In this document: piece after piece, positions 24,479-33,752 of the stretch
Layout of the letters: every line of letters starts with the position of its first letter
Position numbering within the stretch: position 1 is the first letter of the stretch
Origin: Stella humosa
GTDB lineage: Bacteria; Pseudomonadota; Alphaproteobacteria; ATCC43930; Allostellaceae
Reading direction: 5' to 3'
Assembly: GCF_006738645.1 (NCBI RefSeq)
Contig: NZ_AP019700.1
Span: forward strand, 1,810,001 to 1,874,000
DNA length: 64,000 nucleotides
Translations under genes and position numbers: made by a program
Notes under the pieces: generated by a model
The model's input: only the letters and a program-made list of their open reading frames with translations
What the model was told of the DNA's origin: nothing
Database searches by the model: none

Positions 24479-25933
24479 ATGCAGCTCAAGGACCCCACGC
24501 TGTTTCGCCAGCAGTGCTATGTCGACGGTGCCTGGATCGACGCCGATGGCGGCGGCACCATCGAGGTCACCAACCCGTCCAGCGGCGACCGCATCGGCAC
24601 CGTGCCGAAGATGGGTGCCACCGAGACCCGGCGCGCGATCGAGGCGGCCAATGCCGCCTGGCCGGCCTGGCGGGCCAAGACCGCCAAGGAGCGCGCCACC
24701 ATCATGCGCAAGTGGTTCGACCTGATGATGGCGAACCAGGACGACCTCGGCACCATCATGACGACCGAGCAGGGCAAGCCGCTGGCCGAGGCCAAGGGCG
24801 AGGTCGCCTATGCCGCGTCCTTCATCGAGTGGTTCGCCGAGGAGGGCAAGCGCATCTATGGCGACACCATCCCGCAGCACCAGGGCGACAAGCGCATCGT
24901 CGTGTTGAAGGAGCCGATCGGCGTCGTCGCCTGCATCACGCCCTGGAACTTCCCGGCCGCCATGATCACCCGCAAGGCCGGCCCGGCGCTGGCCGCCGGC
25001 TGCCCGGTGGTGATCAAGCCCGCCAGCGCCACGCCCTATTCGGCACTCGCCCTGTGCGAACTGGCCGAGCGTGCGGGCGTGCCCAAGGGCATCATCAACG
25101 TCGTCACCGGCGGCGCCAAGGATGTCGGCGGCGAGATGACGGGCAACCCCATCGTCCGCAAGCTGTCCTTCACCGGCTCGACCGAGATCGGCAAGGTGCT
25201 GATGCAGCAGTGCGCGGCCACCGTGAAGAAGGTGTCGATGGAACTGGGCGGCAACGCTCCCTTCATCGTCTTCGACGATGCCGACCTGGATGCCGCGGTC
25301 GAGGGCGCCATCGCGTCCAAGTATCGCAATGCCGGCCAGACCTGCGTCTGCGCCAACCGCCTGCTGGTGCAGGACGGCGTCTATGACGAGTTCGCGGCCA
25401 AGCTGTCGCAGGCGGTATCGGGCCTGCGCGTCGGCGACGGCTTGCAGGCCGGCGTCACCCAGGGCCCGCTGATCGACATGCAGGCGGTCGCCAAGGTCGA
25501 GGAGCACATCAAGGACGCGGTTTCCAAGGGTGCCCGCGTCGTCGTCGGCGGCAAGCGGCACGCGCTGGGCGGCAGCTTCTTCGAGCCGACCGTGCTGGCC
25601 GACGTGACGACCAAGATGGCGGTCGCCCGCGAGGAGACGTTCGGTCCGGTCGCCCCGCTCTTCCGCTTCAAGACCGACGCGGAGGCCGTGCAGATGGCCA
25701 ACGACACCGAGTTCGGCCTGGCCGCCTACTTCTTCAGCCGCGACATCACGCGGATCTGGAAGACGTCGGAGGGGCTGGAATACGGCATCGTCGGCATCAA
25801 CACCGGCATCATCTCGACCGAGGTCGCCCCCTTCGGCGGCATGAAGGAATCCGGCATCGGCCGCGAAGGCTCGAAGTACGGCATCGATGACTTCCTGGAG
25901 ATGAAGTACCTCTGCATCGGCGGCATCGCCTGA
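24479..25933 (+). CDS. gabD: Succinate-semialdehyde dehydrogenase-type aldehyde dehydrogenase
   Basis: 484 residues, full length. Aldehyde dehydrogenase motifs are in order: PWNFPAAM, the FTGSTEIGK cofactor segment, the catalytic Glu in MELGGNAPFIV, the catalytic Cys in AGQTCVCANR, and the C-terminal MKESGIGREGSKYG. The GabD subgroup is indicated by the N-terminus (DPTLFRQQCYVDGAW) and PFGGMKESG. It oxidises succinate semialdehyde to succinate, linking GABA catabolism to the TCA cycle; NAD or NADP use cannot be told. GGAGG lies eight bases before the ATG. Confidence 0.9.
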   Translation: MQLKDPTLFRQQCYVDGAWIDADGGGTIEVTNPSSGDRIGTVPKMGATETRRAIEAANAAWPAWRAKTAKERATIMRKWFDLMMANQDDLGTIMTTEQGKPLAEAKGEVAYAASFIEWFAEEGKRIYGDTIPQHQGDKRIVVLKEPIGVVACITPWNFPAAMITRKAGPALAAGCPVVIKPASATPYSALALCELAERAGVPKGIINVVTGGAKDVGGEMTGNPIVRKLSFTGSTEIGKVLMQQCAATVKKVSMELGGNAPFIVFDDADLDAAVEGAIASKYRNAGQTCVCANRLLVQDGVYDEFAAKLSQAVSGLRVGDGLQAGVTQGPLIDMQAVAKVEEHIKDAVSKGARVVVGGKRHALGGSFFEPTVLADVTTKMAVAREETFGPVAPLFRFKTDAEAVQMANDTEFGLAAYFFSRDITRIWKTSEGLEYGIVGINTGIISTEVAPFGGMKESGIGREGSKYGIDDFLEMKYLCIGGIA

Positions 25934-25941
25934 GGCGATTG

Positions 25942-25988
25942 CCGGATTTTTCCGGGAATGGCGGGGACCGGTCGCAAGGCCGGTCCCC
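25942..25988. terminator. Hairpin pair between converging genes
   Basis: A small hairpin (CCGGA/TCCGG, 25942-25955) and a larger one (GGGGACCGG at 25963-25971 with CCGGTCCCC at 25980-25988) lie between gabD and the RTX gene. Neither has a long T run; the minus-strand transcript does have five A. Probably a two-way terminator region. Confidence 0.45.
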
Positions 25989-26029
25989 GTCGCCGTTCAG
26001 GCGATATCGTCCCCACTGCTCGACCCCCG

Positions 26030-27532
26030 CTATTCCATGAAGTAGCCGACGCCGAAGGGATCGGGCGCCTCCGGCGGCCGCTCCAGCAGGTCGTCCAGGC
26101 TGACGCCTTCCAGCGTGATGCTGTTGCCGTCGCCCAGGTCGATCACGACATTACCGTCGGCGTCGACCGACAGGCGGCCGTTCAGGTCGCCGGGGTCGTC
26201 GATCGTCGTCCCGTTGGCGCCGGGCTCGACGATAATGTGGTCGTTGTCGGGGTCGAAGTCGGTGATGCGGTCGCGGCCCGAGCCGCTGCCGAAGAAGAAG
26301 GTGTCCTTGCCGTCGCCGCCGGTGATCTGGTCGTCGCCGCTGCCGTCGCGGATCGTGTCGCGGCCGGTGCCGCCATCCACGGTGTCGGCCCCCGGCCCCC
26401 CCTCGATGTGGTCGGCGCCGTCGCCGCCCGCCAACTGGTCGTCGCCCTGGCCGCCCAGCAGCGTGTCGTTGCCGAGGTCGCCTGACGCCGTGTCGCTGCC
26501 CGACCCGCCATGGATCAGGTCGCGGCCCTTGCCCCCGAACAGCAGGTCGTCGTCGCTGCCCGGCGGGCCGGGGGCGATCAGGGGATGGTCGCCGAAGATG
26601 GTGTCGTCGCCCTCGCCACCCTGGGCCGTGTCGGCGCCCAGGTCGCCATAGATCAGGTCGCCGTCGGCCCCGCCCGACAGCAGGTCGGCGTCCGCGCCGC
26701 CATGCAGCGTGTCGCGGCCGCCCTCGCCGGACAGGGTGTCGGCGCCGCCATTGCCATTCGCGAAGTCGTCCCCGCCGCCGCCCAGGACCACGTCGTTGCC
26801 CTTATTGCCGAACAGGGCATCGCTGTCGCCGTCGCCCGCCAGCTGGTCGTCGTCCGCGCCGCCATGCAGCGTGTCCTGCCCGTCGCCGCCCGACAGGGTG
26901 TCGCCACCCTTGTTGCCGAGCAGCGCGTCGTCCTCACCCTCGCCATGAATGACGTCGCGCTCGTCGCCGCCATGGATCAGGTCGTCGTCGCCGCCGCCGA
27001 AGATCGTGTCGGCATCCGTGCCGCCCAGGATGGTGTCCGCGCCGGGGGCGGTCTCGGCAGCGGTGCCGCCATAGGCCAGCCGGCCGTCGCTGCCGACGTA
27101 GATGAAGATCGTGTCGGCGCCGGTTCCGATGGTGGGGCCGCCGCCGGAGATCGTCTCGGCCGTTTCGCTGCCATAGATCAGCCGGTCGCCGACATCGATA
27201 TGGATATGGACCGTGGCGCCGTCGGCGTGGATCGTCTCTCCCCCGCCGCCGATCGTGTCGTAGGGGCCGTCGCCATAGATCAGGTCGCCGCTGCCGGATG
27301 GCGCCCCTTCGGCCGGCCCGCCTTCGATCCGGTCGCCGCCGCCGTCGCCCGCGATCGTGTCGCCGCCGCTGCCGCCTGCGATCACGTCGTCGCCGGGGCC
27401 GCCGAACAGGATGTCGCGGCCGGGGCTCGACCCGCCCGCGATGGTGTCGTTGCCCTTGCCGCCGAGGATGGTGTCGTCGCCGCTGCCGCCGGCGATGATC
27501 TCGCCGTTGCTGGTGCCCGTGAACATCGCCAT
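26030..27532 (-). CDS. RTX calcium-binding repeat protein
   Basis: 500 residues from the ATG at 27532 (GGGAG upstream). The sequence is RTX nonapeptides (GGxGxDxxx) from residue 8 to about 425, broken once by an insert around 95-160 that contains a His-rich strand (VHIHIDVGDRLIYG). The C-terminus (SGRDRITDFDPDNDHIIVEP, ending FGVGYFME) resembles type I secretion signals, and there is no Sec signal. It should fold in calcium outside the cell as a parallel beta-roll. No enzyme domain is visible; a structural or matrix role is possible. It is divergent from the sulfotransferase gene. Confidence 0.85.
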   Translation of the reverse strand: MAMFTGTSNGEIIAGGSGDDTILGGKGNDTIAGGSSPGRDILFGGPGDDVIAGGSGGDTIAGDGGGDRIEGGPAEGAPSGSGDLIYGDGPYDTIGGGGETIHADGATVHIHIDVGDRLIYGSETAETISGGGPTIGTGADTIFIYVGSDGRLAYGGTAAETAPGADTILGGTDADTIFGGGDDDLIHGGDERDVIHGEGEDDALLGNKGGDTLSGGDGQDTLHGGADDDQLAGDGDSDALFGNKGNDVVLGGGGDDFANGNGGADTLSGEGGRDTLHGGADADLLSGGADGDLIYGDLGADTAQGGEGDDTIFGDHPLIAPGPPGSDDDLLFGGKGRDLIHGGSGSDTASGDLGNDTLLGGQGDDQLAGGDGADHIEGGPGADTVDGGTGRDTIRDGSGDDQITGGDGKDTFFFGSGSGRDRITDFDPDNDHIIVEPGANGTTIDDPGDLNGRLSVDADGNVVIDLGDGNSITLEGVSLDDLLERPPEAPDPFGVGYFME

Positions 27533-27786
27533 GGCCGCACTCCCGCGCTGACCTGCTTGCCTGGGAACGCAAGAAACGATGGCCGGAGCGCACCCCGGTT
27601 CAACCATCGGTGCAAGCGCCGCTGCAACCCTACGCCGGTTTCATGGCTCTATACAACCGCAAGTCGTACGGCCTCCGCCGTGCCATTCGCGCCGGCCAGT
27701 CCGGACGGACGCCGAATCCCTTGAGTGCCGCGGCGTCTGGGCCGATGCTCGGCCGCTCGGGATCGGGGAGCGAGCGGAAAGCGCCT

Positions 27787-28593
27787 ATGGCGAACGACGG
27801 AAAGAACGCAATCGCGGGCGATGACGCGGAGGGGCTGGCCTCCCTGGCAGTGTCCGATGCGAAGTTCGACCTGCCTCGGTTCGACGGGCCGATCCGCAGC
27901 TACGTCATCTGCGCCTCGCCGCGCTCGGGCAGCACGCTGCTGACGACGCTGCTGCATGGCACGGGCCGCATGGGCGTGCCGGCGGAGTATCTGAACCCCC
28001 GCTTTCTCCAGGCCGAGATGTCCCGGCGGTTCGACGTGCTGCTCGACGACGGGCGCATCGTCGGCCCGCGCTACCTCCAGGCGCTGCTCGACCGGCGCAC
28101 CACCGCCAACGGCGTCTTCGGCATCAAGATCCTGATGGCCCAGATGCAGAGCTGGACCCCGGTGCAGCAGTTCCGCGGGCTGCTCCAGGGCGCCACGTTC
28201 CTGTGGCTGCGCCGGCGCGACAAGCAGGCCCAGGCCCTGTCGATGGCCATGGCCCAGGCGACACAGGTCTGGCACCGCCAGGCCGGCGACCCCGAGGCCC
28301 CGGTGCCGGCAGTGAAGTTCGACGCGGCCCATCTGCGCCGGTCGCTCGGCATCGTCCTGGCCGAGGACTTCGCCTGGCGGCAGTTCTTCGCAATCAACCG
28401 GACCACCCCCATATCGGTGGACTACGAGGACCTGGTCGCCGATCCGGGGATGGTATGCCGCTCGCTGGCCGATGCCGTCGGGGTCGGGGACCTGCCTTCC
28501 ATCGATCTGGAGCAGGCCATCACCAAGCCGACGGCCGGCACGGCCAATGCTGAGTGGCGGCGGCGCTGGGACCGGTCGCTTCGCTTTCGCTAG
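27787..28593 (+). CDS. Stf0-family sulfotransferase
   Basis: 268 residues from the ATG at 27787 (GGAAAG upstream); the frame is open further upstream but without coding character. It starts with the PAPS-binding loop YVICASPRSGSTLLTTLL, followed by GTGRMGVPAEYLNP and, in the middle, FLWLRRRDKQAQALSMAMA, which match Stf0-type sulfotransferases such as trehalose 2-sulfotransferase. The C-terminal KPTAGTANAEWRRR is also typical. It transfers sulfate from PAPS to a carbohydrate or lipid; the acceptor is unknown. It shares a 254-base divergent control region with the RTX gene. Confidence 0.87.
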   Translation: MANDGKNAIAGDDAEGLASLAVSDAKFDLPRFDGPIRSYVICASPRSGSTLLTTLLHGTGRMGVPAEYLNPRFLQAEMSRRFDVLLDDGRIVGPRYLQALLDRRTTANGVFGIKILMAQMQSWTPVQQFRGLLQGATFLWLRRRDKQAQALSMAMAQATQVWHRQAGDPEAPVPAVKFDAAHLRRSLGIVLAEDFAWRQFFAINRTTPISVDYEDLVADPGMVCRSLADAVGVGDLPSIDLEQAITKPTAGTANAEWRRRWDRSLRFR

Positions 28594-28655
28594 GCGCCGG
28601 GGCGGGGTAGGTTCGCCGCCAGTCATCGAAGCCGGTCATTCAGGAAGGACCATCC

Positions 28656-29066
28656 ATGCTGCCGTCGAAGAAGGTGCTGACGCTGGCCGCCGCTAGGATC
28701 GTTATGGACGCGGCCGAGGCGGAGGCGACGCGCAACGGCTGGCGCGTCTCCATCGCCATCGTCGACGACGGCGGCTTCCCCGTCCTGATCCAGCGGCTGG
28801 ACGGGGCTGCCGTAGCCACCGCGGCGACGGCCACCGGCAAGGCCCACACCGCCGCCATCTTCCGCCGGCCGACCAAGGCGATGGAAGACACGGTCAACAA
28901 TGGCCGCTTCGCGTTCCTGAACGCGCCCGACGTGGTGCCGTTGGAAGGCGGCCTGCCGATCACCGTGGATGGCGACGTGGTGGGTGCGATCGGCGTCAGC
29001 GGCGTGAAGTCGAGCCAGGACGCGGAAATCGGCCAGGCCGGCATCGACGCGCTGCTGGCCGGTTGA
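28656..29066 (+). CDS. GlcG/HbpS-family protein (DUF336)
   Basis: 136 residues. The complete GlcG/HbpS pattern is present: AARIVMDAAEAEATRNGWRVSIAIVDDGGFPVLIQRLDGA, a central NNGRFAFLNAPDVVPLEGGLPI and DVVGAIGVSGVKSSQDAEIGQAG. Family members bind haem or cobalamin derivatives, or are of unknown function within glycolate or aromatic pathways. There is no signal peptide. Its stop overlaps a weak TTG of the glutathione reductase frame, so the two are likely one unit. Confidence 0.88.
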   Translation: MLPSKKVLTLAAARIVMDAAEAEATRNGWRVSIAIVDDGGFPVLIQRLDGAAVATAATATGKAHTAAIFRRPTKAMEDTVNNGRFAFLNAPDVVPLEGGLPITVDGDVVGAIGVSGVKSSQDAEIGQAGIDALLAG

Positions 29067-29080
29067 GCGAGGGGGCTGGC

Positions 29081-30460
29081 ATGGCCGCGGAACGCGACTT
29101 CGACCTTTTCGTCATCGGCGCTGGTTCGGGCGGCGTGCGCGCGGCCCGCATCTCGGCCCGCCACGGCGCGCGCGTCGGCATTGCCGAGGAGAGCCGCTAT
29201 GGCGGCACCTGCGTCATCCGCGGCTGCGTGCCTAAGAAGCTGCTGGTCTACGGCTCGGCCTTCCGCGACGCCTTCGAGGACGCCCGCGGCTTCGGCTGGG
29301 ACGCCCACCTGCCGGCATTCGATTGGCCGAGCCTGATCGCCGCCAAGGACCGCGAGATCGGCCGGCTGGAGGGGATCTATCGCAAGCTGCTGTCCGATGC
29401 CGGGGTGACGCCGATCGAGGGCCGCGCGCGCCTGGTCGACGCCCACACGGTCGAGGTCGCGGGCCGGTGCTACACCACGGACAAGGTGCTGGTGGCGACC
29501 GGCGGCTGGCCGGTGGTGCCGCCGATCCCGGGCCGCGAGCACGCGATCACCTCCAACGAGGCGCTCGACCTGCCGACCTTGCCGCGGCGCGTCGTCATCG
29601 TCGGCGGCGGCTTCATCGCGGTGGAGTTCGCGGGCATCTTCAACTCGCTCGGCAGCGAGACGACGATGCTGGTGCGCGGCGAGCAGTTGCTGCGCGGCTT
29701 CGACGACGACGCCCGCATCGAGATGGCGCGCGAGATGTCCGCCCGTGGCATCACCATCCATGCCCGCACCCTGCCGGCCGCCATCACCGGCGACGAGATG
29801 GGCCTGACCGTGCGCACCGCCATCGGCCAGGAACTGGCGGCCGACGCCGTCCTGTTCGCCACGGGCCGGGAGCCCAACAGCAAGGGCATCGGGCTGGAGG
29901 AGGCCGGCGTGAAGCTGGGCGAGGGCGGCGCCGTCGCGGTCGACGAGTGGTCGCGCACCAGCGTCGAGAACATCTTCGCCGTCGGCGATGTGACGGACCG
30001 CGTGAACCTGACCCCGGTCGCGATCGCCGAGGGCCATGCCTTCGCCGATACCCAGTTCGGCGGCCGGCCACGCCGCATCAGCCACGACAACATCGCCAGC
30101 GCCGTGTTCGGCCAGCCGCCGCTTGCCGCCGTCGGCCTGACCGAGGCCGAGGCGCGGGCCAGGCATGGCGAGGTGGACATCTACCGGTCGCGTTTCCGGC
30201 CGATGAAGCACACCCTGTCGGGCCGCGAGGAACGGACGATGATGAAGCTGGTGGTGGACGCCGCCAGCGACCGCATCCTGGGCGCCCACATGGTCGGCGC
30301 CGACGCGCCCGAGATCATCCAGGGCCTCGCCATCGCGATCACGGCCGGCGCCACCAAGGCGCATTTCGACCGCACCATCGGCATCCATCCGACCGCGGCC
30401 GAGGAGTTCGTGACGATGCGCGAGAAGGTGGCACCGGCCGTGAAGGTGGCCGCCGAATAA
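29081..30460 (+). CDS. gor: Glutathione-disulfide reductase
   Basis: 459 residues from the ATG at 29081 (GAGGGGG six bases upstream). It has an FAD-binding GAGSGG, the redox-active pair in GGTCVIRGCVPKK (Cys44 and Cys49), an NADPH-binding GGGFIAVEFAG, and the C-terminal catalytic IHPTAAEEFVTMR. NADPH-dependent reduction of oxidised glutathione keeps the cytosol reduced. Lys after CVP and the RCVPKK context favour Gor over mycothione or lipoamide reductases. Confidence 0.94.
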   Translation: MAAERDFDLFVIGAGSGGVRAARISARHGARVGIAEESRYGGTCVIRGCVPKKLLVYGSAFRDAFEDARGFGWDAHLPAFDWPSLIAAKDREIGRLEGIYRKLLSDAGVTPIEGRARLVDAHTVEVAGRCYTTDKVLVATGGWPVVPPIPGREHAITSNEALDLPTLPRRVVIVGGGFIAVEFAGIFNSLGSETTMLVRGEQLLRGFDDDARIEMAREMSARGITIHARTLPAAITGDEMGLTVRTAIGQELAADAVLFATGREPNSKGIGLEEAGVKLGEGGAVAVDEWSRTSVENIFAVGDVTDRVNLTPVAIAEGHAFADTQFGGRPRRISHDNIASAVFGQPPLAAVGLTEAEARARHGEVDIYRSRFRPMKHTLSGREERTMMKLVVDAASDRILGAHMVGADAPEIIQGLAIAITAGATKAHFDRTIGIHPTAAEEFVTMREKVAPAVKVAAE

Positions 30461-30487
30461 GGGTGTCGGGCGGCCCGTCGACGGTTG

Positions 30488-30517
30488 TTGACAGGCCGCC
30501 GCCCGCCCGGCGATGCT
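30488..30517 (+). promoter_or_regulatory. Possible promoter of the ankyrin gene
   Basis: A perfect TTGACA (30488-30493) is followed after 18 bases by GATGCT (30512-30517), a poor -10. It lies in the 202-base gap after gor, which otherwise holds only a weak hairpin (30468-30475 with 30494-30500). Confidence 0.3.
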
Positions 30518-30662
30518 CTGCGACAGCGCGCCCTGGGGCGCCACCTGTCCGCGGCAAGGGGGCGATGCCTCCACCCAGCCTGGTTGATTCGATCCCCGAA
30601 TCCGACCTTCTTCCGGCCTGTCTTCAGCGGACATCAGGCATTCCCTCGGAAGGAAGGTTCTC

Positions 30663-32354
30663 ATGGCCCGCCGGTTCGGTCCGCGAAGCACCGTCGACAG
30701 CTTGAAGAAGGCCGCCAAGTCGTGGCTGCGCCAGTTGCGCGCGGGCGATGCGGCCGCGCGCGGGCGCCTGATCCGGGCATGGCCCGGCGCCCCCGACGAT
30801 CCTGGCCTGCGCGATGTCCAGCATGCGCTGGCGCGTGAATATGGCCTGGCCGGCTGGACGGCGCTGCGCGAGGCGCTGGCCGTTCGCGCGCTGGCGGGGC
30901 TCGGCCACCGCGAGCGGGTGGACATCGTCCTGCACCATGTCTGGGAGGGCGATCCCGTTGCCGCTGCCCGCATCCTGGGTCGCTATCCCGAGATCGCGCG
31001 CGACAGCCTGCACGCGGCCGTGGTCTGCGGCGACCGGGCGGAGGTCTCGCGCCGGCTGGCGGCCGATCCGGCTGGCGCCAATGCCACCGGCGGGCCGCTG
31101 AACTGGCCGCCGCTACTCTACCTCGCTTTCGCCCGGCTGCCCGTGCCGCCGGGCGAAGGCGATGCCCTGGCGATCGCGACGGCGTTGCTCGATGCCGGCG
31201 CCGATCCCAACGCCCGCTTCAGCGACGACTGGGACAATCCCTTCACGGTGCTGACCGGCGTCATCGGCCAGGGCGAGCAGGGCCGGCCGCCGCACCCCGA
31301 TGCGCCGGCACTCGTCGACCTGCTGGTGGCGCGTGGCGCCGACCCGTTCGACACCCAGGCGCTCTACGACACCTCGCTCGTCCGCGACGATCCCGAGTGG
31401 CTGGAGATTCTGCATGGCGCGTCCACCCGGCGCGGCGACGCGGCGCGCTGGACCACCAAGCCGCCCGGCGGCGGGATCGGGGGCAAGTTCCAGCAATCGG
31501 CGATCGACTATCTGCTCGGCAACGCCGTCACCTTCGACCATCCCCGGCGAGTGGATTGGCTGCTGCGCCACGGTGCCGATCCCGACGGCGTCAATTCCTA
31601 CAGCGGCCTGCCGCACCATGCCGTGGCGCGGCTGGCAGGCTTCGGTCACATCGCCGACCTGCTGGTCCGCCACGGCGCCCGGCCGGTGCCGCTGGCGGAC
31701 CAGCAGGCGTTCCAGGCCGCCTGCATGATGCTGGACGCCACCACGGCCGCCGAACTGGCCGCGCGCGATCCGGCATGCCTGGCCGATCCTGAGCCGTTGC
31801 TGATGGCGGCGGCCCAGGGGCGGGTGGCGGTGATCGACCTGCTGCTCGGCCTGGGCGCTCCGGTCGATGGCGCGCGAGAGGACGGCATGCGCCCGCTGCA
31901 TGCCGCCGCCCAGCATGGCCATGTCGCCGCCGCGGCCCGGCTGATCGCGGCGGGGGCGGATCTCGACCGGCGCGGGTCGCGCCACAACGCGACACCGCTG
32001 GGCTTTGCCGTCCATGGCGGCTTTTCGCCGATGATCGACCTGCTGGCACCCCGGACGCGCGACCCCTTCGACCTCTGCTGGGCGGGCCGGGTCGACCGGC
32101 TGGGCGAACTCTTCGACGCCGACCCTGGCCTGGCGGCGGTGCTGGACCCGGGCGGCGGCACGCTGCTGTTCCTGCTGCCGGACGACGAGGACGCGGCCGT
32201 GGCGGTGGCAGCACTGCTGCTCGCCCGCGGTGTCGACCCCCGGCGGCCGAACGCCGAGGGCAAGATGCCGGCCCATGTCGCCGGGCGCCGCGGCCTCGAC
32301 GAGGCGGCCGAGATCATCGCGGCTGCCGCCCGGGCTAGCCCTCGACGCGGGTGA
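30663..32354 (+). CDS. Ankyrin-repeat protein
   Basis: 563 residues. The N-terminal 60 residues (LKKAAKSWLRQLRAGD, then LRDVQHALAREYGLAGWTAL) form the helical segment that often precedes ankyrin repeats in soil bacteria. At least eight ankyrin-like repeats follow, such as IATALLDAGADPNARFS, VDWLLRHGADPDGVNSYSGLPHHAVARLAGFGHIADLLVRHG and MRPLHAAAQHGHVAAAARLIAAGADLDRRG. There is no signal peptide. A protein-protein interaction role is likely; the partner is unknown. GGAAGG precedes the ATG. The 3' end overlaps the convergent hydrolase-OsmC gene by 20 bases. Confidence 0.85.
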   Translation: MARRFGPRSTVDSLKKAAKSWLRQLRAGDAAARGRLIRAWPGAPDDPGLRDVQHALAREYGLAGWTALREALAVRALAGLGHRERVDIVLHHVWEGDPVAAARILGRYPEIARDSLHAAVVCGDRAEVSRRLAADPAGANATGGPLNWPPLLYLAFARLPVPPGEGDALAIATALLDAGADPNARFSDDWDNPFTVLTGVIGQGEQGRPPHPDAPALVDLLVARGADPFDTQALYDTSLVRDDPEWLEILHGASTRRGDAARWTTKPPGGGIGGKFQQSAIDYLLGNAVTFDHPRRVDWLLRHGADPDGVNSYSGLPHHAVARLAGFGHIADLLVRHGARPVPLADQQAFQAACMMLDATTAAELAARDPACLADPEPLLMAAAQGRVAVIDLLLGLGAPVDGAREDGMRPLHAAAQHGHVAAAARLIAAGADLDRRGSRHNATPLGFAVHGGFSPMIDLLAPRTRDPFDLCWAGRVDRLGELFDADPGLAAVLDPGGGTLLFLLPDDEDAAVAVAALLLARGVDPRRPNAEGKMPAHVAGRRGLDEAAEIIAAAARASPRRG

Positions 32355-33546
32355 CGACCAGGGGGTTGGCGGCCAGCGTGCGGTGGATGGGGCACTTGTC
32401 GGCGATCTCCAGCAGCCTGGCCCGGGTCGCGGCGTCCGTGCCGCCCTCGATCGAGATCACCCGCTCGATGCGCTCGATCATCCCGTCGCGGCCTTCGCAT
32501 TCGGCGCAGTCTCTTGCATGCACCCGGGCATGGCGCAGGCGGACGGCGATGCGGCCGACCGCCAGCCCCTTGCGCTCGGCATACATCCGCAGGGTCATGG
32601 CGGTGCAGGCGCCCAGCGCCGCCAGCAGCAGGTCGTACGGGTTGGGGCCGCTGTCGTCGCCGCCGGCCGCGACCGGCTCGTCCGCCCACAGGTGGTGGCG
32701 CCCGGCCGCGATCGCCTGGGCATAGCGGCCGTCGCCCGTCTCGTGCACGGTGACGAGGCCGGCTTCGGCCGGCTCGGCCTGGGTCTCGTCGTCGACGTAG
32801 TGGGCGGCCCACTCACCGATCATCCGGCCGGCACGGAGACCGTCTTCGCGGCGGGTCAGCAGGTGGTCGGCGCCATCCAGGCTGATGAAGCTGCGGGGAT
32901 GGCGGGCGGCCACGAAGATGCGGGTGGCCTCGGCGATGCCGACGACCTCGTCGAGCGGGGCATGGCAGACGAGTAGCGCCCGGCGCAGTTCGGCGACGCG
33001 GGCGGCCAGGTCGTGGCGCGCCAGGTCGTCGAAGAAGGCGCGCGACAGGCGGAATGGGCGGCCGCCGACCGAAACCTCGGCCGTGCCGTCCGCGTCGAAC
33101 CGGTCCGGTCGGGCGACGTTGCGCAGCAGGTGGGCGGGCTCCAGCGGCGAGCCGATGGTCGCGACCGCGCGGGCCTCGGGGATGCGATGGGCGGCGGCCA
33201 GCATCGCCGTGCCGCCCAGGCTGTGGCCGACCAGCAGGGCAGGGGCGGCATGCGTCCGCCGCAGATGGTCGGCCGCGGCCACCACGTCGTCGATGTTGCC
33301 GGCGAAACCTGAGTTGGGGAACTCGCCGTCGCTGTCGCCCAGCCCGGTGAAATCGAACCGCAGGACGCCGAAACCCTTCTCCACCAGCCCGGCCGCGACG
33401 CGTGCGGCGGCCAGGCTGTCCTTGGAACAGGTGAAGCAATGCGCCAGGAGCGCCCATGCGCGCGGCGTCCCTGCCACCCGCCGGTCGAGACGCCCGGCCA
33501 GTTCGATGCCGCCGGACCCGGGAAAGCCGAACCGTTCGCCTGTCAT
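32335..33546 (-). CDS. Bifunctional alpha/beta-hydrolase and OsmC-family protein
   Basis: 403 residues from the ATG at 33546 (GGGAG upstream). Residues about 1-255 are an alpha/beta-hydrolase with nucleophile GHSLGG, a preceding [14 protein letters not shown] segment, and a late GADHLL His. Residues about 270-400 are an OsmC/Ohr domain with [20 protein letters not shown] and the second Cys in DKCPIHRTL, the peroxidatic pair of OsmC-like peroxide reductases. This fusion is a known bacterial arrangement; OsmC reduces organic hydroperoxides, and the hydrolase may act on esters released from them. It converges on the ankyrin gene. Confidence 0.88.
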   Translation of the reverse strand: MTGERFGFPGSGGIELAGRLDRRVAGTPRAWALLAHCFTCSKDSLAAARVAAGLVEKGFGVLRFDFTGLGDSDGEFPNSGFAGNIDDVVAAADHLRRTHAAPALLVGHSLGGTAMLAAAHRIPEARAVATIGSPLEPAHLLRNVARPDRFDADGTAEVSVGGRPFRLSRAFFDDLARHDLAARVAELRRALLVCHAPLDEVVGIAEATRIFVAARHPRSFISLDGADHLLTRREDGLRAGRMIGEWAAHYVDDETQAEPAEAGLVTVHETGDGRYAQAIAAGRHHLWADEPVAAGGDDSGPNPYDLLLAALGACTAMTLRMYAERKGLAVGRIAVRLRHARVHARDCAECEGRDGMIERIERVISIEGGTDAATRARLLEIADKCPIHRTLAANPLVVTRVEG

Positions 33547-33752
33547 GCCTGGCACTCCCTTCCGTCCGCCCCCGATCGTCTCCATGTGCGTCTTCGGGGC
33601 GGCGGCGGCAACCGCGCGGGCCGCGCCCGAGACGCCGATCAACCGCGGGCTGGCGCGATCGCCCCGCTCGCGGTATGAGGAACGGTTACACCATAGCTGG
33701 AGGAAGGGCCGTCCCGGTCGCGAAGAAACGGGGGGGCACCGAGGAAACGATC

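Noticed and set aside
30461-30662. Hidden gene or small RNA in the gap after gor
   Set aside because: Only a weak hairpin and a possible promoter are visible; no conserved frame or RNA fold.
33547-33752. N-terminal extension of the DAHP synthase frame up to 33456
   Set aside because: The extension has no family similarity and overlaps the opposite gene; the ATG at 33753 has a good ribosome site and the normal start of the family.
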